Part shown: in pieces, positions 35,384-43,925 of the stretch
Layout: each line of letters opens with the position of its first letter
How positions within the stretch are numbered: the stretch's first letter is position 1
DNA from: a virus
Reading direction: 5' to 3' (one strand)
Virus record (IMG/VR): IMGVR_UViG_3300032116_022059
Span: 1 to 47,249 of that record
Length of the DNA stretch: 47,249 bases
Program-made: the position numbers and the translations under genes
The notes under the pieces: generated by a model
What the model saw: only the letters and a program-made list of their open reading frames with translations
Told to the model about the DNA's origin: nothing
Database searches by the model: none

Positions 35384-36115
35384 TTATTTTGATAAATAAT
35401 CTTCTAATTTTTTCATTAAGTCAAGCGATTTATTTCCGGAGCTTGATTGTGATGCACTGAACCTGGTTTGTCTCATGCTATTTTCTTCTTCCAAGTTTTC
35501 CTCATATTTCATTCTATCATCTTTATTGTGGAATAAGTAAGCACCTGGCGTAGATGGGGACCAAACTAAGTCAAAGCATATTAATTCGAAATCATCTTGT
35601 ACATGATTTTGTTCACCTTTTTTAACTAACGATCCAACACCTCTTGAAGAGATACCTAACGTAACCCCGTGTCTTAAATAATTTGCAGCTAAATCGGCTT
35701 TACTTGAAACAATACCTCTTTCGTGAAATCCTGGTGTTGTTAGTAGTCGAAGTTTGCCCATAACAACATTTGGACCTTCCCACCAAATATCTGTTATCAT
35801 GTGTGAAACTCTATCTAAATCAACTAGAGATGATTCTGGATGATTTAACTCTGATAATGCCGTATTCTTAGAAATGGCTTTTTTGTAATTATCTATTTCA
35901 CGCTTTAATAATTTATCTGGGTATACCCTACCATTTCTATTCGGTGTATCACTTTTTTGTAATACCGCATATAATTCAAAAGGTTTTGAATAATCTAAAA
36001 GATCTTTACCTTCTCTTATTAATGGGGTGTTATATCTTTCTGTTGGTGAAACATACCCTGCGTCATATTCTATTAGTATACCAGTGCCTAAATCATTCGG
36101 TCCTAATATTTTCAT
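35384..36115 (-). CDS. gp21: Prohead protease, T4 gp21-like
   Basis: The 243-residue product has the gp21 family features: FELYAVLQKSDTPNRNGRVYP at the N-terminus, catalytic His92 in ELNHPES and the catalytic Ser region GISSRGVGS (154-162). It cleaves the scaffold and capsid N-terminus during head maturation and degrades itself. Its length is close to T4 gp21 (212). The C-terminal 35 residues are charged and Ser-rich. Position between gp22 and portal matches the T4 order. Confidence 0.92.
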   Translation of the reverse strand: MKILGPNDLGTGILIEYDAGYVSPTERYNTPLIREGKDLLDYSKPFELYAVLQKSDTPNRNGRVYPDKLLKREIDNYKKAISKNTALSELNHPESSLVDLDRVSHMITDIWWEGPNVVMGKLRLLTTPGFHERGIVSSKADLAANYLRHGVTLGISSRGVGSLVKKGEQNHVQDDFELICFDLVWSPSTPGAYLFHNKDDRMKYEENLEEENSMRQTRFSASQSSSGNKSLDLMKKLEDYLSK

Positions 36116-36150
36116 ATTTACATCTAATTTATAGATATAAATATGTTTGT

Positions 36151-36585
36151 CTATTCAATTTTCCTGTTGTAAAAATTAAATTGTTTATTTTTTATGAAAT
36201 TATTTGATAAAATCGAATCAACAATTGATTTAATCGTTGATTTTATTTCATTCGATTTAAAAGCTATTTGTTCATTCTTAATGAAAAAAACACATTCTAA
36301 ATTTAGAAACGATTTTTTACCATATTGTATTCCACTAGATCGGAGGTCTAAATCCACGATAAATCTATTCTCAAAGGTTTCGTCACAAATATTATCGAAT
36401 ATTGTATATTTTATTGATTTTGTCAAAGACATTACTGCTTTTGTCGGATTTTCAATGTGATCTATCGGCTCAGCCCATGTCTGTATATTAAGAAATACTG
36501 ATTTAAAATCTTTACAATCAACGGTACCATAATTAATCTTAAACCTATCATAACCGTTTATTTTAATATTTTTACCTTTCTTCAT
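36151..36585 (-). CDS. Conserved phage protein of unknown function in head module
   Basis: The 144-residue product has a FIVDLDLRSSGIQYGKKSF strand pair and a helical C-terminus. No enzyme motif is visible. In T4 the slot between portal and protease holds the small core proteins gp67 and gp68; this gene occupies a similar position but I see no sequence resemblance. It lies left of the plus-strand bS21 gene with a 71-bp gap. Confidence 0.65.
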   Translation of the reverse strand: MKKGKNIKINGYDRFKINYGTVDCKDFKSVFLNIQTWAEPIDHIENPTKAVMSLTKSIKYTIFDNICDETFENRFIVDLDLRSSGIQYGKKSFLNLECVFFIKNEQIAFKSNEIKSTIKSIVDSILSNNFIKNKQFNFYNRKIE

Positions 36586-36618
36586 TCTTTTTTAAAAAAT
36601 GTAAAAAAAAAATACACA

Positions 36619-36656
36619 TTTGTCAAAAAAATAAAACATAATAATATATATTGAAT
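36619..36656 (+). promoter_or_regulatory. Candidate promoter for the bS21 gene
   Basis: TTGTCA (36620-36625) and TAATAT (36642-36647) lie 16 bases apart, a fair sigma-70-like pair. The start ATG follows nine bases later, leaving almost no leader. The gene is the only plus-strand gene in the surrounding 16 kb, so it needs its own promoter. The boxes are weak in an A/T-rich background. Confidence 0.3.
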
Positions 36657-36845
36657 ATGTTCATAATTAAAATATCTGAAAACCAAAACATAGACAAGGC
36701 CTTAAAAATATTAAAAGGTAAAGTAATTCGTTCAAAACAGAACGAAAAACTTAAAGAAAGGCAAGAATACGTAAAAAAATCGGTTAAAAGACGAAATGAT
36801 CTTTTAAATGCAAAATACAAACAAAAATTTAAAGACTCTCAGTAA
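36657..36845 (+). CDS. rpsU: Ribosomal protein bS21 homologue
   Basis: ATG 36657 is chosen over a TTG two codons upstream. The 62-residue product matches bS21: a short N-terminal strand (MFIIKIS), NIDKALKILKGKV (ENIDRALKRFKRK in bacteria), LKERQEYVKKSVKRRNDLL and AKYKQK. bS21 binds the 30S platform near the 3' end of 16S rRNA and helps mRNA initiation. The cellular residues are partly replaced. Alone on the plus strand, it overlaps the convergent gene by 17 bases. Confidence 0.85.
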   Translation: MFIIKISENQNIDKALKILKGKVIRSKQNEKLKERQEYVKKSVKRRNDLLNAKYKQKFKDSQ

Positions 36846-37533
36846 GTTGCTTTAACTTATATAGAGTTATTGCATTTGGTTCATCATTCTTAATTCTTTC
36901 TATTGTGCTAGAGATCTTATCTTTAGTTTCAGAATCATTGTTTTCATATAGCAAATTAAGTTTCTCTATAGCCATCTCGCTTAGAACATCATATCTAGAT
37001 TTTAAATCTGACTCTGAAAGTGACTTATACTTTTTAATCTCTAATAACTGTGACTCGTTTAATGTGTCTAGATATTTTGATAAAGATTCTTTAGCTGCTG
37101 TTACAACATATTCATGAGGTAACGCGGACTTTTTAATCTCAACTTTAGTTGATACCAAGGTTTCAAGTATTAATTTTTTACTGTCTATAATACTCTCAAT
37201 TAAAATTGAATCTTTGTTGAAGACATTATCAATATGATTGTACTTATTTTTTACTTTAATATCTTTTACCCAGTTCTCTATTTTTTTTAGAGTACTTTCA
37301 GATATGAAAATATTTTCATACTGTTCTATACACTCATTCAAATAATCCTTAGCATAATCAGTATCAAATCCTTTTGGCTTAGACAACTCGTCGTATAAAT
37401 AATACGCTTTAGCCACATTTTTTTTCTCCAAAACTAAATGATTAAAGACTTTGATTTCCTTATTAAAAGTTTCATTGATATATGAGTTATTTAACTTTTC
37501 CTCTATTTTAGATTTTAATGCTCCAAATTTCAT
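36829..37533 (-). CDS. Helical phage head-module protein, unknown function
   Basis: The 234-residue product is nearly all helical, starting MKFGALKSKIEEKLNNSYINE and containing a YYLYDELSKPKG segment. No motif is recognised. It occupies the portal-to-protease slot where T4 has the prohead core genes 67 and 68, so an internal head or core role is plausible. It is 14 bases downstream of the portal gene on the same strand and overlaps the bS21 gene by 17 bases at its 3' end. Confidence 0.7.
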   Translation of the reverse strand: MKFGALKSKIEEKLNNSYINETFNKEIKVFNHLVLEKKNVAKAYYLYDELSKPKGFDTDYAKDYLNECIEQYENIFISESTLKKIENWVKDIKVKNKYNHIDNVFNKDSILIESIIDSKKLILETLVSTKVEIKKSALPHEYVVTAAKESLSKYLDTLNESQLLEIKKYKSLSESDLKSRYDVLSEMAIEKLNLLYENNDSETKDKISSTIERIKNDEPNAITLYKLKQLTESL

Positions 37534-37547
37534 AATTTTATTTTTAA

Positions 37548-39434
37548 CTATAAATATTTGCTATTTAAAAGTTTATCTAATGCTGACTCAATTTCACCTA
37601 AAGAATTTTTTCCTTTAGATAAATCAATGATAGTGTCTTCGGTTAATAAATCGTCATTCTCTAGCAAAATTTTTAATAAGTCTTTCTCACTTTCATCTGA
37701 TTCGCCAAAAAGGCCGCCGCCACCAGTTTCTCCTCCAGCCGGAGCAGGTGCAGCAGGAGTTGCAGCTCCGCCAACTTCGCCACCAAGGCCTCCGCCAAAG
37801 CCACCTAACCCTCCAAGATCGGCCCCAAATCCACCTAAATCACCACCAGGTGGTTGTGCAGCTTGAGCACCTTGCGTAGTACCACTAGTTGTTCCATACA
37901 ACTTATCAACAGTATCAAATATACCTGTTTTAATGATAACTGTTGCTGTATTAATTAATTCGGCACCAACTGCTTTTTCTAATCTTTGTTGCTGCAAATC
38001 AAGTTTAATCTCTTCATCTGAAAACCCTAAAACGTGCTTTTTAGCCCAAGAAACTGATGTTGGTGCGATGCCTTCAATAGGGCTTACAGCATCTTTATAA
38101 AGCATAATTTTCTCTTTCCATACATCGATTTTTAATAAATCAGCTTGTGTGGAAGGATTAGTTAGTCCTAACGTAAAATTTGTCAATTCATCTTCGAATC
38201 CTAATAAAAATAAGTGAATGATAGCAATTTTATTTAATTCTGCTAACATACATTTTTGTATTCTATTAATAGTTCTTGCGAATCGAATATCTTGCAAAGA
38301 TAAATTTTTACCTTCACCAACAACTTCTTCAAATCCTAAGAAAGCTTTTGGTACACGTAATGCTGTAAGTAATTTTTTCTGAATGTATTCAATATCAGCT
38401 ATTTCTGATAAATTGGAAGCCCCTGCAAGAGTTTCGATTGGACTACTAGCGTTTGCCTCTCTAACAGGTATAAAATAATCCTGGTCTACAGCCATTTGAT
38501 TAAACCTCAAGTCGACATTACCTGTTTTGTTGTCAACAACTTGATCACGTTTAAACTTATTGGCAACACGCTGTACATATGGTTCGACGTCTTTATCATC
38601 CATGTTACCGACAAAAACTTTGAATACTCTCCTTTCAGGTGCTCTTGATGTTCTATAAATTAACATAGCATCTTCAGATAACAATAGCTGTTTCCAAATT
38701 CTTCTAGCCTTTTCTAACATAGATGTGCCATATGGTAATTTACGATCGTCACCAAGTAATCTAAAATGCGCAATTTCCCAGGTATTAAACTCTAAGTCTC
38801 TATTCTTCCAACTAAATTTTAAAGCTTTCTGTTCGGTACCTGTGTTGTCCAACGCAGCTTTACCCTTCATACTTTTTTCTATCCTTTCTATTTCAATATT
38901 TGGCAATTGAAAACATCCAACAACACCTTTATTTGGGTCTAATTTTAGGTAGACAAAATTATCACCATATTTGCATGTGTTTCTCGTCCACATTGCTAAA
39001 TTTGTATTAATATCTAAAGCATTATTAAATAAATCAGTTAATACTGATTTTATTCGTTTAGATTCTGAATATATTTGTAATATGAAACCATTTTGATCCG
39101 CTGTAGTAGATTCTTCACCATATATATCCAATGCCGCAGAAATTTCTGGAGTGTATTCCATTGACTCATAATCATAATATGAAGCTAACCTTGTTGGTTC
39201 AAAATAAACACCTTGTGTATATAGGTTATTTTCTATCTTTGTCCACTGTGCAGACAAATACATTGTCTGCTGAGCTTGTAACTTAGCAAGTTCAAACTCA
39301 TCTTTATCTTTTGTCTTTAATAATTCTTTTTTATCGTATTTGTAAACCGGGTAATCCTGGTTTAAAAGAGAATTTGGCCCGAATGTTTGTGATAGTCTTT
39401 GCCAAATCGTTAATTTTTCTTGGTTATTTTCCAT
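37548..39434 (-). CDS. gp20: Portal protein, T4 gp20-like
   Basis: The 628-residue product has the gp20 pattern: SYYDYESMEYTPEISAALDIYG, a GYG-like YGDNFVYL strand, AHFRLLGDDRKLPYGTSMLE, SRAPERRVFKVFVGNM, and VGEGKNLSLQDIRFARTI. It forms the dodecameric vertex ring for DNA packaging. It is longer than T4 gp20 (524) because of a C-terminal Gly-Ala-Pro-rich tail (about 515-585) and a helical end. It lies between terminase and the helical head protein in the T4 order. Confidence 0.95.
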   Translation of the reverse strand: MENNQEKLTIWQRLSQTFGPNSLLNQDYPVYKYDKKELLKTKDKDEFELAKLQAQQTMYLSAQWTKIENNLYTQGVYFEPTRLASYYDYESMEYTPEISAALDIYGEESTTADQNGFILQIYSESKRIKSVLTDLFNNALDINTNLAMWTRNTCKYGDNFVYLKLDPNKGVVGCFQLPNIEIERIEKSMKGKAALDNTGTEQKALKFSWKNRDLEFNTWEIAHFRLLGDDRKLPYGTSMLEKARRIWKQLLLSEDAMLIYRTSRAPERRVFKVFVGNMDDKDVEPYVQRVANKFKRDQVVDNKTGNVDLRFNQMAVDQDYFIPVREANASSPIETLAGASNLSEIADIEYIQKKLLTALRVPKAFLGFEEVVGEGKNLSLQDIRFARTINRIQKCMLAELNKIAIIHLFLLGFEDELTNFTLGLTNPSTQADLLKIDVWKEKIMLYKDAVSPIEGIAPTSVSWAKKHVLGFSDEEIKLDLQQQRLEKAVGAELINTATVIIKTGIFDTVDKLYGTTSGTTQGAQAAQPPGGDLGGFGADLGGLGGFGGGLGGEVGGAATPAAPAPAGGETGGGGLFGESDESEKDLLKILLENDDLLTEDTIIDLSKGKNSLGEIESALDKLLNSKYL

Positions 39435-39491
39435 ATTAAATATGTTATAATTATAAATATAAATATAATCATATTTTTCGGTTTTTAAATA

Positions 39492-41258
39492 TTAATATTT
39501 ACCACCAAATAACCAACTGTATTTAATATAATCATTTTTTGTCGCCTCGTTTTGCGCGGTCATAGGATTTATCGCTCCTACAGGTAAAACAGGATTAAAG
39601 GCAATATTCTTAGATATTGATTGATTGTCGGTAACTTGCCAAGAATCAATCATAGCTTTAGTTTGTTCGTTAACTTTAGTAAGTTTGGTAAAAGAATTTT
39701 CGCCGACAAAAATAGCCATAGATATTGCCATGATCAAATCATCGTGATGGCCTTTTTGATGATCAGGTCGCCCATTTATATATATAAATGTATTCATTTC
39801 ATTCAATAGGCGAGTGCTGTATACCTTAAATCCATGACGCATAGCTTCCTCGAATGCAGATATTATTTGAACTCGTTTGCTATTGAAGTTTATTCCAGGT
39901 ATTTTGTCCAAACTTTTAGGGTCATATTTCCATTTATTACTAAAATCAATACCATCAACATACAAGCCACTATAACCCATTTCTTGTAATTTCCTAGATG
40001 TTGACACACCCATACCACCAGTTATATCAACAACAATAAAAGCACTATACATAGTACCCCATTTATAGGCAATTTCTGCTGCAACATCTGGAGGTATCTT
40101 ACCAATGTATTCCGCGACCTGTTCTCTTTCATCAAAATCAATAATAACTATTGATGTAAAGTCTTCTGAGTCACCTCTAGAGACATCACATCCTAAAATA
40201 TATCTATGGCCAGCAACAGGCTCTTTCCATAACCATAATGAGTTACCCATTAACTTATTAATGGGTTCACGAATCATATTATGCCTGACAGATTGTAATA
40301 AATTAGATTCAAAGACGTTATCACCAGAACCTAAGAAGTTACACTCTAATTCTTGAGAAACTTTACGCCTGTCAAACTTAAATTTTCGGATCATCCCTTC
40401 ATACCATGTTGAATAAGGTTTAAATCCATCTGAAATTTTTTCTTTAATTTCGTCAAAATTACGTTCCTTATAAGGTACACTAGAATACTCAATTATTTCA
40501 ATATCAGGATAATCTTCTTTATTTAGGATATAATTAATTGCGTTTTCAATCTTCAATAATTTAAGATCTTTTGTATATCTAGGATCTTTATACCATAACA
40601 TCTCAGATATTTTGAAATTATTCATATTTCTGAGAGCCTGGTCATAAATTTCATAGTATATCGGGTCATAACCGTTTGGTGTCGAGATTACGATAACTTT
40701 ACCACCTGTTGAAAGTGATGCCATACATGCAGACCAAAAATCTCCGTCAGCTTCAATATACGCAGCCTCATCGAATATTAATACTGTTGGAGTGTAACCT
40801 CTTAATGCGTCTTTTGACGTTGCAACAGCTTTTACTTCGCATCCATTAGATAATTTATAATGTCTCTGAGAATTCTTATCTTTTGAAAAATCAATACCCA
40901 TCCATTTTGGCCATTGAGATATAAAAGATTTAACCTTATTTGACATCTCAATCGCTGTCTCTAATTTATTTGCGATAATAAGGATTTTTTCAGGTTTTTT
41001 CTTTGATGCAAAAACTATTTTTTTTGAAGCCCAAGCCGCTGTAACAGTTGAAACTCCGGCTTGTCTATATTTTAATGCAATATTTTCATTGTAATTTTCA
41101 TAATCCTCTATTAATGATATTTGATCAGGAAATAATTCTAATGGAACATATCTAGAAACAGTGTTGTCATATGTCTGTAAATAAGTACTAAGTGCGTAAG
41201 GAGTATCCTTGACGCACTTAGTATATTCTAATATGTAATGTTCTTTAGTTATTGACAT
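39492..41258 (-). CDS. gp17: Terminase large subunit, T4 gp17-like
   Basis: The 588-residue product has an ATPase half with YRQAGVST (64-71) in place of a standard Walker A, Walker B VLIFDEAA (159-166) and coupling motif ISTPNG (191-196). The nuclease half starts at LGCDVSRGDSEDF and ends with HHDDLIMAIS. It cuts concatemers and drives DNA into the head. The usual P-loop lysine is missing (GVST instead of GKST); related phages share this variant. Length is close to T4 gp17 (610). Confidence 0.95.
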   Translation of the reverse strand: MSITKEHYILEYTKCVKDTPYALSTYLQTYDNTVSRYVPLELFPDQISLIEDYENYNENIALKYRQAGVSTVTAAWASKKIVFASKKKPEKILIIANKLETAIEMSNKVKSFISQWPKWMGIDFSKDKNSQRHYKLSNGCEVKAVATSKDALRGYTPTVLIFDEAAYIEADGDFWSACMASLSTGGKVIVISTPNGYDPIYYEIYDQALRNMNNFKISEMLWYKDPRYTKDLKLLKIENAINYILNKEDYPDIEIIEYSSVPYKERNFDEIKEKISDGFKPYSTWYEGMIRKFKFDRRKVSQELECNFLGSGDNVFESNLLQSVRHNMIREPINKLMGNSLWLWKEPVAGHRYILGCDVSRGDSEDFTSIVIIDFDEREQVAEYIGKIPPDVAAEIAYKWGTMYSAFIVVDITGGMGVSTSRKLQEMGYSGLYVDGIDFSNKWKYDPKSLDKIPGINFNSKRVQIISAFEEAMRHGFKVYSTRLLNEMNTFIYINGRPDHQKGHHDDLIMAISMAIFVGENSFTKLTKVNEQTKAMIDSWQVTDNQSISKNIAFNPVLPVGAINPMTAQNEATKNDYIKYSWLFGGKY

Positions 41259-41261
41259 ATT

Positions 41262-42599
41262 TTATATAGAGCTTAAATCGTCATCATCATCATCAAAATC
41301 AAACCCCGTGAATTTATTTTCTTCAGGATCTTCCGCCGATTCATATTGTTTTAAATTTTCAACGATTTCATTAACCATAGATTGCAACATATTTGCGCCA
41401 GATGCTGACCCGCTTAAAAGCAATTTAGCTAAAGCTAAAAATTCATTAGCTGGCAATGAAAAAAATCTTTGAGTTAGAAAGTGTTGTAAATACCTTTTTT
41501 GTTCATCAAAAAGTTCTTTAGGGTACGCTTTCATAATTCTACTATAAATTTCTTCACCTAGTCTTAAATCCCATATTTCTGCTCTAGGATCATCAGCCTT
41601 CTTAACAACTAATTCTCCGGCAGTACCTAAAGGTAAACTGGACATACCTAAAACATCGTAAACACCTTTAACTAATTCGTGCAATAGGACAGGAAACATT
41701 GTTGCTTTAGCATGAACTGCAATATTAGAACCTTCATTAGCATATTCTTCATCACCTTCATCACCTTCATCACCTTCATCACCGCCTTCTTCATCATCTT
41801 TGTCAATAACTTTAACAATACCTGTAAATGATCCACCATTAGACATGAGGTCCTGTAAATGATCAATATCATACATCCAGTACGTATATCTATTGTATGC
41901 CATTACAATACAATATAAATTAAATAGCTGAGGGTCTATAGCATTTAACTCATCTCTAAGCAAATGAAATAAATTTTCACCTCTTCTAGCTGCTCCGTGA
42001 ATTATACTATTAACAAGTCTACGTTTTTCTACCTCCAGATTAAAATTTTCTGTAGCATCGTCTATCGCTTTAACATTTCTAAGTAAATCGTCAGAATGTT
42101 TTTTTGAATTAGAAAAATATGTTACAGCCTCTTCATTATTTATTTCTATTTCTTCAAAATCGATCTTATCACGAATTACACCATCACCTGTTATAAGTTC
42201 TGGCCTTAGCTCTAAATCATCAGAGGAAATTCCAAATTCTCTTTGAATAATATCTACAGCTAGATCTTCTAAATACTCTTTATGCTCACTTTCAATTTCA
42301 AGTATTTTTTGATATGATCTGGCAAATATACTGTATAAAGTATACACAGTTGTTTGTGAAGAATCAATTTCTTCTAATCCAGTATACTGTTTTAGCTTTT
42401 GTATCGTATTTCTAAAAGATTCTGATGCGAGTAATTCAGCAAAATTAGATGGAATTTCACCTTGTTTAACATCAGGGAATGCTTTGTTTCTAGCCAACGG
42501 AAAACTTTTATCACGTAAGCGAGTTTCAGATTTTTTATCTATTCTTTCTGAAGGCCGTAAGCCACTATAGTCAATAGCTTCTTTAATATGTTTTTTCAT
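41262..42599 (-). CDS. Conserved phage protein of unknown function upstream of terminase
   Basis: The 445-residue product is largely helical. It has a Gly-Asp-Glu repeat (GGDEGDEGDEGDEE near residue 275), a KATMFPVLLHELVKGVYDVL helix and an Asp-rich C-terminus (FDFDDDDDDLSSI). No catalytic motif is evident. It lies directly upstream of the terminase gene, three bases apart. Conserved helical proteins in this place in marine T4-like phages have no known function; it may take part in DNA packaging or head completion. Confidence 0.7.
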   Translation of the reverse strand: MKKHIKEAIDYSGLRPSERIDKKSETRLRDKSFPLARNKAFPDVKQGEIPSNFAELLASESFRNTIQKLKQYTGLEEIDSSQTTVYTLYSIFARSYQKILEIESEHKEYLEDLAVDIIQREFGISSDDLELRPELITGDGVIRDKIDFEEIEINNEEAVTYFSNSKKHSDDLLRNVKAIDDATENFNLEVEKRRLVNSIIHGAARRGENLFHLLRDELNAIDPQLFNLYCIVMAYNRYTYWMYDIDHLQDLMSNGGSFTGIVKVIDKDDEEGGDEGDEGDEGDEEYANEGSNIAVHAKATMFPVLLHELVKGVYDVLGMSSLPLGTAGELVVKKADDPRAEIWDLRLGEEIYSRIMKAYPKELFDEQKRYLQHFLTQRFFSLPANEFLALAKLLLSGSASGANMLQSMVNEIVENLKQYESAEDPEENKFTGFDFDDDDDDLSSI

Positions 42600-43525
42600 T
42601 ATCGTAATTTGTTTAATGATCTAAATGTTAACCAACTAGGTAATCCAAAATTATTAGCTTTTGATGGTTTATTTTCTCTCATCTCTCTTCTTCCACCCAT
42701 ACCTTTAGGTTTTGGCCTTGGGGCTTTTTTTGGCGGTTTAAATGGGCTTGGAGTTTCTTTCGGATTTTGCTTTGGCTTTGGTGTAGTTTTTGGCTTAACC
42801 TCAGGTTCAGCAATTTCTTCAGTCTCATACATATTCCAATTACGTCGGGATTTACCTTTAGGTTTTGGTCTTGGTGCTTCCTTTGGTGGCTTAAATGGGC
42901 TTGGACGTTTATCTGGAGTTTCTTTTGGTTTTGGCTTAGTTTTTGGCTTAACCTCAGGTTCTGCGATTTCTGGCCCGCTTCTAGACATTTTTCTTTCAAT
43001 TATTCTTAATAGTTCACCTTTTGATAAAGAATCATTAGCATTATTTATCTTTTTGTCAACTAATTCCATTATTCTATTTTCTAGAATAAATTCAGATGGA
43101 TCTCTACCTTCTTTAATCGCGACTTTAGCACCTTTTACACATCTTTCATATTTAGCTTTTTGAGCTTTAGTCCATTCGCTTCTGTCGGGAGTTCCAAATT
43201 GTTTACCCATTTCTGCCGTGCATATAGCCCAGGGGTTTTTACCTTTTTTCCTACTTTCACGTAATTCACTTTCAAGTCGTTGGTTTACAACCATACTTCC
43301 ATCGCTTTTTAAGGATACCTCACCATTAACATTTAGACCCTGATTTTTGTTCTTTAATCCAGTAACTTCTGATGGTGTATATGTGGTTTGTCTTATTCTT
43401 TGATCCTGAGTTGAGGCTTCAATTAAAGACGAATGTAATGCTCTAATTTCCGATTCGCTAAGAGACATTAGGGTTTTTGGGCTGATCCCAAAATTAATCA
43501 AATTTCTATACCTATTTGTTTTCAT
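42599..43525 (-). CDS. Lys-Pro-rich phage protein with NPWAICTA Cys module
   Basis: The 308-residue product has a central module NPWAICTAEMGKQFGTP with KYERCVKGAKVAIKEGRDP, a short Cys-bearing motif found in many phages. Then come two copies of an about 47-residue Lys-Pro-rich segment (EIAEPEVKPK ... PSPFKPPK ... PRPKPKG). The basic, disordered tail could bind DNA. It overlaps the next gene upstream by 14 bases and shares one base with the gene below. Confidence 0.72.
   Translation of the reverse strand: MKTNRYRNLINFGISPKTLMSLSESEIRALHSSLIEASTQDQRIRQTTYTPSEVTGLKNKNQGLNVNGEVSLKSDGSMVVNQRLESELRESRKKGKNPWAICTAEMGKQFGTPDRSEWTKAQKAKYERCVKGAKVAIKEGRDPSEFILENRIMELVDKKINNANDSLSKGELLRIIERKMSRSGPEIAEPEVKPKTKPKPKETPDKRPSPFKPPKEAPRPKPKGKSRRNWNMYETEEIAEPEVKPKTTPKPKQNPKETPSPFKPPKKAPRPKPKGMGGRREMRENKPSKANNFGLPSWLTFRSLNKLR
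42701..42970 (-). repeat. Two imperfect copies of a Lys-Pro-rich coding segment
   Basis: The segment encoding EIAEPEVKPK ... PFKPPK ... PRPKPKG occurs twice in the same gene (about 42835-42970 and 42701-42834), with small differences such as insertions of DKR or QNP. It is an in-frame coding duplication, diverged enough to have been kept for some time. Confidence 0.85.
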
Positions 43526-43925
43526 GTTGTAATTTATTTTCTAATTCAAGAATTATATCTCTTTCGTAGAGTTTATCGCTAACTTGTTCAAAGGTATCTC
43601 CATATCTAAAAACAAGTCTAGTTTTTTTATTAAAATCAATGGTTTCATTATCCTTTTCCCAAGCTAAAGCAATCACACCATCAATACTATCTGACATACT
43701 AAAAAAATCTGAGTTCTGTATTAATTCTAATTCTATGTCAAAATTTTTTAATACTGCAACACTGGATATGTAATCAATATCTGGAGGTTTTGGATATCCA
43801 TTCGATGGTTTATGATCCCAAGAATCATCCCAAATATCTTCTATTGTGTCAGAAAAAATAAACTCATAGATATTGTCACCTTTATAATTTGTTCCTAACC
43901 CATTAACAAAAATCAATAAACTCAT
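43512..43925 (-). CDS. Conserved phage protein, unknown function
   Basis: The 137-residue product starts MSLLIFVNGLGTNYKGDNIYEFIF and is alpha/beta with several Trp/Asp motifs (DDSWDHKPSNGYPKPPD). No catalytic site is recognised. It is coupled on both sides: a 4-base overlap with the gene above and 14 bases with the gene below. The N-terminal strand plus a C-terminal region RYGDTFEQVSDKLYER suggests a small structural or tail-completion protein, a guess from position only. Confidence 0.65.
   Translation of the reverse strand: MSLLIFVNGLGTNYKGDNIYEFIFSDTIEDIWDDSWDHKPSNGYPKPPDIDYISSVAVLKNFDIELELIQNSDFFSMSDSIDGVIALAWEKDNETIDFNKKTRLVFRYGDTFEQVSDKLYERDIILELENKLQHENK

Noticed and set aside
37558-37866. 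Pro-rich plus-strand frame opposite the portal gene 3' end
   Set aside because: It is the complement of the Gly-rich portal tail and has no support of its own.
42588-43163. Gly/Phe-rich plus-strand frame
   Set aside because: It is antisense to the Lys-Pro repeats of the gene on the other strand.
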